DNA of 64,000 nucleotides from QKMZ01 sp012965515. Its GTDB lineage: Bacteria > Cyanobacteriota > Vampirovibrionia > Obscuribacterales > Obscuribacteraceae. The stretch lies in the NCBI GenBank assembly GCA_937879965.1, contig CALFMP010000038.1, positions 119,016-183,015 of the forward strand. The letters are read 5' to 3'. Positions 8,282-16,839 of this stretch are shown here, piece by piece. The notes beneath the pieces were generated by a model. The model made no database searches and was not told where the DNA came from. It saw nothing but the letters and a program-made list of their open reading frames with translations. The translations under genes were made by a program, and so were the position numbers. Numbering within the stretch: the stretch's first letter is position 1; the number at the start of each line of letters is the position of its first letter.

Positions 8282-9696
8282 GATGCTTGCTCCACCGCAG
8301 CTACAACCGGCGGTTCATTAGCTTTTTTACCCTTTGCCAAATTGCTGTTTTTGATGCCGTAGCAGAAATAGATGACGAGACCAATTGGACACGTGATCGA
8401 ATAAACAGTCAAAACGAGCGGGCTTAGTTTGGACGCCAAGATTGCGCAGCCGATCGCTCCGAAGAGTGCAAGCAACGGATTGACGAGTTTTAGCCTGAGC
8501 GCACCGATGCAGACAAAAACGAATGCCACCAGAGTGCCCAAAACCATCATGTCGGCGATATCTCCAAACGGGACAAAACCGGCGGTAATGGCAACCAAAA
8601 TCCCATTGATAAGAATTCCGAGTGTTGGATTTCCTTTGTTTGTCTTCGCGAAAATAGGCGGAAGCAAGCCGTCTTCAGCCATGTTTCTGAAGATTCTCGG
8701 ACCGCCCATGCAAAGCACGAGAAGTACGTTGAAAATGCCGAGTACCGCGCCGATGGCGATGAACTGCCCGGTCCACGTTTCACCGGCAGCTGCAAGCAAG
8801 TTGGCCAGAGGAGCAGCAGCTTCGGAGCCGACGAAAAGTGAGTTTTCCTGACCATTGATGAAGCAGGGCGCGAGGCCTGTTGCAACAGCCATAACGGCAA
8901 CGTAAAGGAAAACAACCAGACCAACGCACCAGCAGGTAGCCAACCTTGTATCTCTCATGCTCTTCGATTCACGCGCAAAGGTATAGAGCGCATCGAAGCC
9001 CACGTAAGGGAAAACAGCAAGGGCGGCACCTTGCAAAACACCGTTGAAACCCTTGGGCATGAAATCAGCCCAGTTAGCAGGATTGATGTGCTTGATGCCG
9101 GCGATGAGGAACATCACAAGCAAAACCATTTTGAGAATGACGAGGAAGAAATTGAGTTTGGCTGATTTACTGACGCCGCCAAAAATCAGAATCACAGTCA
9201 CTACGGCGATTACGGCCATGGCCACGACGTTTACACCAAAGTGGTGAACCCCAGCCGCGTCCACACTTGGTCCGGACAAAACTTGCGGCAAGGAAAAACC
9301 GGTCGCGCGCTTCAAATATTCGCCCCAGGCAATTGCCACAGCCGACGAACCGAAACTGTATTCCATGAAAAGTCCGAATGCCACAACCCATGCGAACAAT
9401 TCGCCGATGGAGTGATAGACATAACTGTAAGCCGAAACGCCCTTCGGCACGGCGCGTGAGAATTTTTCATAGCAGACTGCAACCGCCATGATGATCACGC
9501 CAGTGAGCAGGAACGACAAAATCCCTGCCGGACCAGCTTTTCTTGCAATCATCCCCGGCATCGCGAAGATACCGGCGCCAATCGTGGCACCGATTCCCAA
9601 CGCCGTTAGCATGACCCAGCCAAGATGCTTGGGTGTGTTATCCACCGCATCGACGTTAGCCGGTGCGCGCCTCATCATAGTTGTCATTAAGGACAT
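8278..9696 (-). CDS. APC-superfamily amino acid permease
   Basis: 472 residues with about 12 hydrophobic segments. The first helix carries the diagnostic APC motif LGIGATIGAGIFAMPG, and a second family motif is GGVSKSAKLNFFLVILKM. This type of inner-membrane carrier takes up amino acids or related amines by proton symport; the closest shape is the cationic amino acid transporter group (GVSAYSYVYHSIGELFAW). I chose ATG 9696 with AGG a short way upstream; a TTG at 9714 is also in frame. First gene of the 9696-6907 minus operon, and it overlaps adh by 4 nt. Confidence 0.9.
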   Translation of the reverse strand: MSLMTTMMRRAPANVDAVDNTPKHLGWVMLTALGIGATIGAGIFAMPGMIARKAGPAGILSFLLTGVIIMAVAVCYEKFSRAVPKGVSAYSYVYHSIGELFAWVVAFGLFMEYSFGSSAVAIAWGEYLKRATGFSLPQVLSGPSVDAAGVHHFGVNVVAMAVIAVVTVILIFGGVSKSAKLNFFLVILKMVLLVMFLIAGIKHINPANWADFMPKGFNGVLQGAALAVFPYVGFDALYTFARESKSMRDTRLATCWCVGLVVFLYVAVMAVATGLAPCFINGQENSLFVGSEAAAPLANLLAAAGETWTGQFIAIGAVLGIFNVLLVLCMGGPRIFRNMAEDGLLPPIFAKTNKGNPTLGILINGILVAITAGFVPFGDIADMMVLGTLVAFVFVCIGALRLKLVNPLLALFGAIGCAILASKLSPLVLTVYSITCPIGLVIYFCYGIKNSNLAKGKKANEPPVVAAVEQAS

Positions 9697-10001
9697 GTTG
9701 AACCTGCAAATCAATCTGAAACGGAGACATTAACGGGATGCCGAGAGCCGGGCGCAGAACGCCCCAGCGGAGAGAACAGGTTAGATATCCGCTTTATTGA
9801 AGACGGAACTCGACGATTCAGAGAATACAAACAATTGTTTGATTTGGCCTGAGCTGAATCTTGGAAATGCTAGCATAGCGAATTAGTTGAAAGCCAAGAA
9901 ACGTGGCTGAATCGCGCGAAAAAAACGCGGCAGAATCGCGCCAAAGACATGGCAAAATCGCGGCAAAGCCGCGGCATTAGAGTACTGAGAGGTCCATTGA
10001 A
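9697..10001. promoter_or_regulatory. divergent regulatory gap with four tandem 22-24 bp repeats
   Basis: The 305-bp gap between the divergent permease and acyl-CoA dehydrogenase genes. Four degenerate direct copies start at about 9901, 9925, 9947 and 9969, each ACGTGGC/ACGCGGC/ACATGGC/CCGCGGC followed in the first three by AATCGCG and an A-rich spacer. The last copy ends about 20 nt before the ATG at 10002, so the array lies in the leader or core promoter of that gene. Nothing else is recognised in the gap. Confidence 0.6.
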
Positions 10002-11249
10002 ATGAAGGTCCAAAGAGCAGCAGTCATCGGCGCTGGAGCAATGGGTTCCGGCATCGCCCAGGTCTTGAGCCAATCCGGCATTCACGTCATCCTCAAAGAC
10101 GTCAAGCAAGAGTTTGTCGACAAAGGTCTTGCCAACATCAAAAGAATGTATGACTCGCGGGTCAAAAAAGGAACTCTCACCCAAGAGGAAGCCGACGAGC
10201 TTTTCGGACTAATCAAGGGTTCGACTGACTACGAAGGTTTCAACAACGTCGATATCGTCATCGAAGCTGCTCTGGAAGAAATCCAAGTCAAGCTTGCCAT
10301 CTTCAAAGAAATCGACGAAATCTGCCCATCACGCGCCATCCTTGCATCCAACACGTCGGCGTTGTCGATTTCCGAAATTGCTTCTGCAACCCGCCGCGCG
10401 GACAAGGTCGTCGGAATGCACTTCTTCAATCCCGCTCAATTCATGAAGCTGGTAGAAGTCATTCCAGGCGTCAAGACCTCCAAAGACACAGTCAAAACCG
10501 CAATCGAACTTTGCCGCGACATGGGCAAAGTTCCTGTCGAAGTAAAAGAGTGCCCAGGCTTCCTGGTCAACAGACTGCTCTTCCCCTACATGAATGAAGC
10601 GCTCTGGGCTTTGACCGAAGGCGCAGGCACCCCGCAAGAAATCGACGAAGCAGTCGAAGCTTTCGGTTTGCCGATGGGTCCTTTCACCCTCTTCGACATG
10701 ACCGGCATAGACATTTGCGCACACGTCAACGAGTTCCTATATAAAGAATACGGACCGCGCTTCACGCCGTCGCCTCTTCTCAAGCACATGATTAAGGGCG
10801 GCTTCCTCGGACAAAAGTCCGGCGCCGGTTTCTTCGTGCATGAAAAGGGCTCCATTCCCAAGAAAGGCGAACCGAAGACTGTCAATCCTGAGTTGGCAAA
10901 ACTGATTGAAGCGGCAAAGAAAGACGCGCAAACCGACGCCAAAGCATCGAAGAAATTCGAAGCTTATCGTGTGCTTTTGCCGATGTTTAACGAAGCTACC
11001 TACGCTCTGCAAGAACATGTAATCGAGCCTTCAGATGTGGATGTGGCGATGGAATTCGGCTGCGGACTGACACGCGGTCTGCTCACAATCGCCGAAGAAA
11101 AAGGTCTCGACTGGTGCTTAAACGAATTGGATAGCTACCACAAGGATCTTGGCGAACGCTTCCGCGCTTCGTGGCTATTGCGAAAGCTGGTGCGCGCCGG
11201 CATTCACGATTTCTCCAAATTGGAACAACAGCCGGTAGCTGCTCGCTAG
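10002..11249 (+). CDS. 3-hydroxyacyl-CoA dehydrogenase
   Basis: 415 residues. Oxidises 3-hydroxyacyl-CoA to 3-ketoacyl-CoA with NAD, in beta-oxidation or butanoyl metabolism. The N-terminal Rossmann motif is GAGAMGSGIAQ, and the catalytic region has GMHFFNPA (His) with ECPGFLVNR. It is longer than the 280-residue Hbd/PaaH type because a second C-terminal 3HCDH domain follows the first (about 310-405, MFNEATYALQE...GCGLTRGLL), as in the dehydrogenase half of FadB, but the enoyl-CoA hydratase half is absent. ATG 10002 follows GAGAGG. No thiolase or hydratase gene is nearby. The next gene starts 27 nt later. Confidence 0.94.
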   Translation: MKVQRAAVIGAGAMGSGIAQVLSQSGIHVILKDVKQEFVDKGLANIKRMYDSRVKKGTLTQEEADELFGLIKGSTDYEGFNNVDIVIEAALEEIQVKLAIFKEIDEICPSRAILASNTSALSISEIASATRRADKVVGMHFFNPAQFMKLVEVIPGVKTSKDTVKTAIELCRDMGKVPVEVKECPGFLVNRLLFPYMNEALWALTEGAGTPQEIDEAVEAFGLPMGPFTLFDMTGIDICAHVNEFLYKEYGPRFTPSPLLKHMIKGGFLGQKSGAGFFVHEKGSIPKKGEPKTVNPELAKLIEAAKKDAQTDAKASKKFEAYRVLLPMFNEATYALQEHVIEPSDVDVAMEFGCGLTRGLLTIAEEKGLDWCLNELDSYHKDLGERFRASWLLRKLVRAGIHDFSKLEQQPVAAR

Positions 11250-11276
11250 AAAGGGCACGTTTCGCGATAGGCAACT

Positions 11277-12362
11277 ATGTTCAAGTGGGTCGCACTATGT
11301 TTGCTCATTTGGTTTCTCTATCACATTAGGGAAATCTTCCCGCCCTTTGTAATCGGCGGCATCTTCGCATACCTGGTTTTGCCGCTTGTGCGCTACGTGC
11401 ACAAGGAAGCTAACGTACCATTGGCCGCGGCGGTGCTCGCCATTTACGTGGGAATCGGCGGAGTGATTTTTGCACTCTGCTGGTTCTTCGGACCCATGCT
11501 TGTCGATCAGGTGACGAACCTTTGGAGTCAAAGGCAAGAAGTTGCAAACAACGTCGTTGCCTCAGCCTCGCAATCATTCGGATGGCAATTGCCACCAGAC
11601 GCAGCCGACAAGCTGGCAGCCAACCTCGATCACATTTTCAGACCGGAAGAGTTTATGCACGGCATTGAACTTTTCTCGAAAGGAGCGCTTGGTGTTTTGG
11701 TTTGCGTGGTGTCGTCCATTTACTTCATTACTGACAGCCATCGCGTAGGACAGTTCTTTCTCCGCTTCATTCCTGAAGATCAGCGGCAATTCGTGACCAA
11801 CATCACGCAGCAGTCGAACGTCATGCTGAGCAGATATGTGCGTGGGCAACTGTTGCTAGTCACCATCATGTCAACAGTCACCTGGATTTTCCTGCACTTT
11901 ATTTTCAAACTGAAATACGCCCTCGTTATCGCAATTGCCAGCGGTTTTCTCGAGATCATTCCCGTGCTGGGTCCAATTATTGCTACCAGTACTGCCACCA
12001 TTGTTGGTGTCGCACAGCACGGCATGGATGTCGCGCTTGGCATTATCGTTTGCTACACGCTGGCTCGGTGGACAGAAGACTACGTCATCATCCCGCGCAT
12101 CATCGGACACGCAGTTGAGCTTCACCCACTGGTAGTCATTTTCGCTGTCTTGTGCGGCGAAGTAACAGCAGGCGCGCTGGGTATGTTGATCGCCATTCCA
12201 GTTGCTGCGTGCATAAAACTGGTAGTCGACTTTCTCTATCCACCACTTGATCACTCTCCTCACAAGCCCGTGGGAGCGCCAGAGGAAAACATCACAGAAT
12301 CAGCTGTGGCGCCTCTCATAGATCCGAAAGAAGCTTCCAGAATCGAACCGTACGAAGCCTAG
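11277..12362 (+). CDS. AI-2E family transporter / permease
   Basis: 361 residues with about seven to eight hydrophobic segments in the AI-2E/PerM/YdiK arrangement: three early helices, a soluble stretch about residues 85-140, then FLEIIPVLGPIIATSTATIVG, the conserved family loop, and WTEDYVIIPRIIGHAVELHPLVVI, the C-terminal signature. Members export autoinducer-2, sodium or other solutes, so no substrate can be named. The Pro/Glu-rich tail (about 325-361) is cytoplasmic. It lies 27 nt after the acyl-CoA dehydrogenase and may be co-transcribed, though with no clear ribosome site. Confidence 0.9.
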   Translation: MFKWVALCLLIWFLYHIREIFPPFVIGGIFAYLVLPLVRYVHKEANVPLAAAVLAIYVGIGGVIFALCWFFGPMLVDQVTNLWSQRQEVANNVVASASQSFGWQLPPDAADKLAANLDHIFRPEEFMHGIELFSKGALGVLVCVVSSIYFITDSHRVGQFFLRFIPEDQRQFVTNITQQSNVMLSRYVRGQLLLVTIMSTVTWIFLHFIFKLKYALVIAIASGFLEIIPVLGPIIATSTATIVGVAQHGMDVALGIIVCYTLARWTEDYVIIPRIIGHAVELHPLVVIFAVLCGEVTAGALGMLIAIPVAACIKLVVDFLYPPLDHSPHKPVGAPEENITESAVAPLIDPKEASRIEPYEA

Positions 12363-12383
12363 CAGAAACAAATAGAGGTCGCT

Positions 12384-12440
12384 TCGTGCGCATATAGCGC
12401 ATTACATGCGCCTTTCGCGAGGGCGGCAATAATGCCGCCC
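12384..12440. repeat. two dispersed palindrome copies
   Basis: An imperfect copy (GCGCATATAGCGCATTACATGCGCC, about 12388-12412) is followed by a clean copy at 12421-12440 (arms GGGCGGCA and TGCCGCCC, loop ATAA) and then CTACGGG. They sit between the stops of two converging genes. Confidence 0.7.
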
Positions 12441-12450
12441 CTACGGGTTA

Positions 12451-13641
12451 CTACCTGGTGGTCTGCTGTAGGGGCGGCATTATTGCCGCCCCTACAGCAG
12501 GTTGAGGCAACTCATATCGAAGTTGCGACCCGCCACGGGCAATTGATTTAGATTCAGTCGGCATAGGTGCTTGAGAGCCGTGATGTGAGGGAGCCTCCTC
12601 GCCGGGTTTCAAGTACTCAAGTCCGCCATCCAAATAATCCACTAAAACAAACGAGCCGATCGAAACCGCATACGCCAACATTCCACAGGTCAAGTGAGCG
12701 GCTGTTAGCTTATTTGACTTGAGCAGCAGCATGAAAATTGTTCCAGATACAACAGCAACAATCCCAGTCAAAATTGTTCCGGCATCAAGATTCCAGCGCG
12801 TACATCCAACGCCGAATGCAACCGGGATGCAGCTTTGAAAAACCAGCGCGCCGGTGATGTTTCCCAAAGCGAGAGTATCTTTGCCCTGGCGTGCCCAGAG
12901 AACACTGTTGATCTTCTCCGGCAGTTCCGTGGCGATGGGAGTAATGATCAATGACAGCACTACGACCGGCAGTCCCAGGTCTTTCGCCAGGTCGTCGACG
13001 TGATCGACGAAAATAAACGCACCGCCGATAATACCGCCGAGACCGAGCACAATTTGCGGAATGATCAAACGCAGTTTGTCCGAACCGCATTTGAAAAGCC
13101 GGTCGAGGAACAAGTGCTCCGGTGTCTCCCCTACTTCTCCTTCGTGCTGGAAGCACTTCCACACATAAATCGGATAAATAAGGAACAGAACAATCGCGAT
13201 CACGTAGCGAACATAAATGTAGGGCGAAGCCAAAACTGCCAGCATGGCAATGGTGTACGCAGCCGTGAAATAACGAAGGTCGCGCGCAATGACGACGTGA
13301 TTGATCTGCAGCTCTTTAGGACGCCCGCCGCTCTTAGAGCATAGAAGGACAGTCAAACCGCAAAGTCCCAGTGTCAGAGTACTAAGCATGAATGGTGCCC
13401 CGGCGATGGCGCCGATGCCTACAGATTCACCATTCTTAGAACCGAAAAAGATAACCGCTACAAAAGGAATCAGCGTCTCAGGCAAGGCGGTGCCAACTGC
13501 AGCTAGCACGCTGCCAACGACACCCTCGCTCAATTGGAGCCTTTGCCCCAACCACTCGATCCCATTTGTAAAGAGCTCAGCTGCAAGAACAATAACTACT
13601 AATCCAGCTAATATGAGCCCAATTTCGCCCAGAATTCCCAT
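12451..13641 (-). CDS. CaCA-family cation antiporter (Na+/Ca2+ exchanger type)
   Basis: 396 residues, about 10 to 11 transmembrane helices. Both alpha-repeats of the calcium/cation antiporter family are present: AVGTALPETLIPFVA early and ITPIATELPEKINSVLWAR with GNITGALVFQS late, whose Glu residues bind the cation. It should exchange Ca2+ or another cation for H+ or Na+ across the inner membrane. A hydrophilic tail begins about residue 345. The last residues AVGAAIMPPLQQTTR are encoded by the perfect palindrome at 12463-12500 and what follows it, so the original stop was probably lost or moved by insertion of that repeat. Confidence 0.9.
   Translation of the reverse strand: MGILGEIGLILAGLVVIVLAAELFTNGIEWLGQRLQLSEGVVGSVLAAVGTALPETLIPFVAVIFFGSKNGESVGIGAIAGAPFMLSTLTLGLCGLTVLLCSKSGGRPKELQINHVVIARDLRYFTAAYTIAMLAVLASPYIYVRYVIAIVLFLIYPIYVWKCFQHEGEVGETPEHLFLDRLFKCGSDKLRLIIPQIVLGLGGIIGGAFIFVDHVDDLAKDLGLPVVVLSLIITPIATELPEKINSVLWARQGKDTLALGNITGALVFQSCIPVAFGVGCTRWNLDAGTILTGIVAVVSGTIFMLLLKSNKLTAAHLTCGMLAYAVSIGSFVLVDYLDGGLEYLKPGEEAPSHHGSQAPMPTESKSIARGGSQLRYELPQPAVGAAIMPPLQQTTR
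12463..12500. repeat. perfect 17-bp inverted repeat inside a gene end
   Basis: The longest copy of the palindrome family: arms of 17 bp (CTGCTGTAGGGGCGGCA and its exact complement) around a TTAT loop. It lies within the last codons of the antiporter gene on the minus strand and encodes its last residues. With the copies at 12388-12440 it makes a cluster of three palindromes between converging genes. Confidence 0.9.
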
Positions 13642-14047
13642 CTTGCTCTCAATCTATATAGATTCACTGAATTTAGCAGAAATCTACACGCACTGCTCGC
13701 CTCCCGGCTGGCTTATTGGCGTTTTTGCTCATCCGACTGTCAAGTAGGGCGATTTTTGCGGAAAAACAAACGGAGCCACCCTCTACGATTTGTTACTTGA
13801 CTCTCATGGAAAGAAAGATCGGCGAAAGATAAGCGCAGCAAAGGATTACGTCCTTTTTGAGTTTCAACTGATATCAATTGAGCTTCAGAAGGGGCAGATC
13901 CATCAGTTCTATAGATTATCGGCGCCAAGATTTCGATTCCTTTGTGAAACGGTTCACCAGAGCCGGAATCTGTGATAACTTGGCTCTTTGGTTTTGGCGG
14001 GCAAAATAGCGTTTCGCCGCTCAGCCACAATAGGGAAGGCTTTTAGG
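13642..14047. other. 406-bp gap before gatC, nothing recognised
   Basis: Between the divergent antiporter and gatC. The only long frame (13740-14030, minus) runs across the gatC leader, has no ribosome site and no family resemblance, so I do not call it. The promoters of both genes must lie here, but I see no convincing -35/-10 pair, no hairpin with a T-run and no palindrome of the dispersed family. Confidence 0.5.
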
Positions 14048-14332
14048 ATGATCACAATCAAGGATGTTGAACATGTGGCAAAGCTGGCGCGGCTTGAGCT
14101 GACGCCGGAGGAGAAGGAACTCTTTGCCGAGCAGCTCTCCAAGATTATTGACGCCTTTGATGAACTAAAAGGTGTTCCGACCGACGGCGTAGAACCTATG
14201 TCCCATGCCATTCCCATGCCGAATGCTTTGAGAGAAGATGAAGTTGTAACGCCGCCTGGACATGAATCTCTGCTAAAGAACGCCCCGGATCGTGAAGGGG
14301 TCTTTTTCAAGGTTCCAAAGATTGGCGATTGA
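14048..14332 (+). CDS. gatC: Asp/Glu-tRNA amidotransferase subunit C
   Basis: 94 residues, the normal GatC length. GatC wraps around GatA and GatB and stabilises the GatCAB complex, which amidates Glu-tRNA(Gln) and Asp-tRNA(Asn) using glutamine. Diagnostic features are the N-terminal helix VEHVAKLARLELTPEE, the long helix FAEQLSKIIDAFDEL and the C-terminal LRED...LLKNAPDREGVFFKVPKI. The start MITIKD has AGG just upstream; a GTG at 13988 in frame would add 20 unrelated residues. gatA and gatB are not next to it, and pyrG follows after 239 nt. Confidence 0.96.
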   Translation: MITIKDVEHVAKLARLELTPEEKELFAEQLSKIIDAFDELKGVPTDGVEPMSHAIPMPNALREDEVVTPPGHESLLKNAPDREGVFFKVPKIGD

Positions 14333-14571
14333 ACTCACGCCCGGATGACAAGATGGGCTGGGCGTTTCCGAACATCATCTTGAGGATCCCACTATCTACG
14401 TCGAACATAGACAAAGGGTAGACTCAAGATTGAATCCGTATAGACTTGGAGAAAACCTCAAAGATCGGCGGCCAGACTGGCTGGAGATCCATTATATTTA
14501 TGGAGAGGGTTGGACGAGAGGTCCCCGGTAAAGATCCGGCGAGATGTTCAGCAACTATATAGGGAGGCGCA

Positions 14572-16242
14572 ATGAACACCAGGTATGTCTTTGTTACTGG
14601 TGGTGTCGTCTCTTCTTTAGGAAAAGGGATAATCGCGGCCTCGCTGGGCAGACTGCTGAGAGCCCGCAATATCAGTACCACCATCGTCAAACTTGACCCT
14701 TATCTGAACGTCGACCCTGGAACCATGAGCCCGTACCAGCACGGCGAAGTCTTCGTCACTGAAGACGGTGCTGAGACTGACCTGGACCTCGGGCACTACG
14801 AACGCTTCATCAACCTCGACCTGGGACGGATGAACAACGTAACCGCCGGCTGGATTTACAAGAGCGTTCTTGAAAAGGAACGCCGTGGTGATTACCTGGG
14901 CGGAACAGTACAGATGATTCCGCACGTCACCAATGAAATTAAAAACTTCGTTCGCAATGCAGCCAAGACCTCGCAAGCCGAAGTTGTAATTGTGGAAGTC
15001 GGCGGAACGGTCGGTGACATCGAAAGCCTTATCTTTATGGAATCGATTAGACAGTTGCGCAAAGACGTCGGTCGCGACAATGTCTGCTACATCCATGTCA
15101 CGATGATTCCTAACCTGCGTGCGACAAACGAGCTGAAGACAAAGCCAACGCAGCACTCGGTCGACACATTGAGGAGCCGCGGTATACAGCCTGACATTCT
15201 TTGCTGCAGAACAGAAAAAGCGCTTTCGACCTCAATCAAGGAGAAGCTCTCACTTTTTACCGACGTCGATCTAAATGCTGTCATTCAATGCCGCGACGTG
15301 CAAAACCTTTATGAAGTCCCACTTTTCATGGAGCAGGAAGGGCTTGCAGAGCGCGTTCTCGATAAGCTTCGCATGCCGAATAATCCACCTGACCTCACAG
15401 AGTGGAAAGCACTGTGCGATCGCATAAAACGCCCCACAAGCGCAATAACAGTGGCTATTGTCGGCAAATACGTCATGCTTTCCGACGCCTACATCTCAGT
15501 TGTTGAAGCACTGCGCCACTCCGGCGCAAAACTAGGCACTACCGTCACCATCAAATGGGTGCTTTCAGAAGATGTCGAAAAACATGGTGCTGAGCCTTAT
15601 TTGAACGATGTCGATGCAATTCTTGTACCGGGTGGTTTCGGAGACCGCGGTATAGAAGGCAAAATTATGGCAGGCGAGTATGCACGCACTAAGGGCATCC
15701 CGTACCTTGGACTGTGCCTGGGCATGCAAACAGCAGTCATCGAATTCGCGCGCAACGTTGCGAACATGGAAGGAGCACACTCTACGGAGTTCGCCCCAAG
15801 CACCAAGTATCCTGTTATCGACTTGATGCCCGATCAACACAATGTTGTTTTGAAGGGCGGAACTATGCGATTGGGCAAATACCCTTGCAATCTGAAAACC
15901 GGCTCAAAAGCTCACAAAGCTTATGGCAACGAAGTGATTTCAGAACGCCACCGCCACCGCTACGAAGTCAACAACCAATTCAGAGAAGAGCTTTCCAAGA
16001 AAGGTCTCGTATTCTCAGGACTGTCGCCTGACGGCAGATTAGTCGAGATGATCGAACTAGCGGACCACCCGTACTACGTAGCCTGCCAATTCCACCCCGA
16101 ATTGAAGTCGCGTCCGGATAATGCACACCCGCTGTTCGTTGGCTTAGTGGATGCTGCGCTAAAGAGAAACGGCATAAAGAGCACTGACGGCGCCGCCGCT
16201 CAATCTTCAATGATGCAAAAGGGTCAAACCCTGGCAAGCTAA
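14572..16242 (+). CDS. pyrG: CTP synthase
   Basis: 556 residues. Converts UTP to CTP with ATP and glutamine in pyrimidine synthesis, in the cytoplasm as a tetramer. The N-terminal synthetase domain (1-270) begins YVFVTGGVVSSLGKG with the P-loop-like SSLGKG and has the UTP/CTP feedback region DTLRSRGIQPD. The C-terminal class I glutamine amidotransferase domain (about 295-535) has the nucleophile GLCLGMQ and the triad pair in CQFHPELKS. ATG 14572 has a GGAGG site. The Ala/Ser-rich tail of about 20 residues is unremarkable. Confidence 0.98.
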   Translation: MNTRYVFVTGGVVSSLGKGIIAASLGRLLRARNISTTIVKLDPYLNVDPGTMSPYQHGEVFVTEDGAETDLDLGHYERFINLDLGRMNNVTAGWIYKSVLEKERRGDYLGGTVQMIPHVTNEIKNFVRNAAKTSQAEVVIVEVGGTVGDIESLIFMESIRQLRKDVGRDNVCYIHVTMIPNLRATNELKTKPTQHSVDTLRSRGIQPDILCCRTEKALSTSIKEKLSLFTDVDLNAVIQCRDVQNLYEVPLFMEQEGLAERVLDKLRMPNNPPDLTEWKALCDRIKRPTSAITVAIVGKYVMLSDAYISVVEALRHSGAKLGTTVTIKWVLSEDVEKHGAEPYLNDVDAILVPGGFGDRGIEGKIMAGEYARTKGIPYLGLCLGMQTAVIEFARNVANMEGAHSTEFAPSTKYPVIDLMPDQHNVVLKGGTMRLGKYPCNLKTGSKAHKAYGNEVISERHRHRYEVNNQFREELSKKGLVFSGLSPDGRLVEMIELADHPYYVACQFHPELKSRPDNAHPLFVGLVDAALKRNGIKSTDGAAAQSSMMQKGQTLAS

Positions 16243-16264
16243 TTAGACGTCCTCGTACTTATTC

Positions 16265-16330
16265 CTAAATCTTCTCGATCCAGCCGCTACCATTACAAGT
16301 AGGGCAAGGACCAACGTCAGTGGTTCGAAT
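16265..16330 (-). other. possible CxxCxGxG zinc-knuckle coding remnant
   Basis: On the minus strand the frame ending at the TAG at 16265 encodes DVGPCPTCNGSGWIEKI, a DnaJ-like zinc-knuckle motif followed at once by a stop. The frame is open back to 16513 but runs through the hairpin at 16421-16458, so any real start must lie closer. No ribosome site is seen. It may be a very small protein, the end of a decayed gene, or chance. I call only the motif-bearing end. Confidence 0.3.
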
Positions 16331-16420
16331 CGCCAAAAATATTTTTTGCAGCTGGGAACTTTGCCGTAAGTCCTTAGTCCAGTAGACAGAGAACAAGGAT
16401 CGATAACTCGAAAGACAATA

Positions 16421-16463
16421 GAAATCGGCGTAGGTTTGCATGTGCCTACGCCGATTTCTTATT
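16421..16463. terminator. strong hairpin, likely bidirectional terminator
   Basis: A perfect 14-bp stem (arms GAAATCGGCGTAGG at 16421-16434 and its complement at 16445-16458) with a 10-nt loop, followed on the plus strand by TTATTTTC. It lies 180 nt after pyrG and 120 nt after the end of the minus-strand CsbD gene, so it can end both transcripts. Around it (16243-16579) I see only the weak zinc-knuckle frame. Confidence 0.7.
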
Positions 16464-16579
16464 TTCGCAGTGCTTGGTTTCACGCGGGAATAGACACGAG
16501 GGCGACAGGTCACAGCAAAGGAAAAGTCCCGCCTTTCGACGGAACCTTTCCATTACTTCAATTCGAGTTTGCTCAATAA

Positions 16580-16777
16580 TTAAAGCTTGGCGCAAAACTC
16601 GTCTAGTTCTTTCTCGGCGGCTTCTTTAGAATGACCGTAACGCTCTTGAATCTTTCCTAGCAGTTGGTCTTTTTTTCCTTCGACCAATTTCCAGTCGTCG
16701 TCAGTAATTTTGCCCCATTGCGACTTAACTTTGCCTTCGAATTGTTTCCAATTGCCTTCGATTTGATCCCAGTTCAT
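16580..16777 (-). CDS. CsbD family stress protein
   Basis: 65 residues, the normal length. It begins MNWDQIEGNWKQFEGKVKSQWGKITDDD and continues with WKLVEGKKDQLLGKIQERYG, the repeated CsbD hallmark. CsbD proteins are small, hydrophilic, abundant under general stress (SigB regulon in Bacillus, YjbJ in E. coli), with no known catalytic function. A GGAG site precedes the ATG. First of a run of minus-strand genes of the same stress flavour (glycine-zipper, BON), though each has its own gap of 60 nt or less to the next. Confidence 0.95.
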   Translation of the reverse strand: MNWDQIEGNWKQFEGKVKSQWGKITDDDWKLVEGKKDQLLGKIQERYGHSKEAAEKELDEFCAKL

Positions 16778-16839
16778 ATTTTTCTCCTTTGATTGGTTAT
16801 TAGATTGCTGGTTGAAATAAACTTTTTATGGACGAAGAT

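Noticed and set aside
12451..12500. The perfect 17-bp inverted repeat as a terminator
   Set aside because: No T-run on either side; it is better explained as a member of the dispersed palindrome family, though it may slow transcription.
13740..14030. 96-residue minus-strand frame before gatC
   Set aside because: No ribosome site, no family resemblance and it runs over the gatC leader.
16263..16340. tRNA-like T-arm GTGGTTCGAATC near 16320
   Set aside because: The T-stem does not pair beyond the loop, and no acceptor, D or anticodon arms fit around it.
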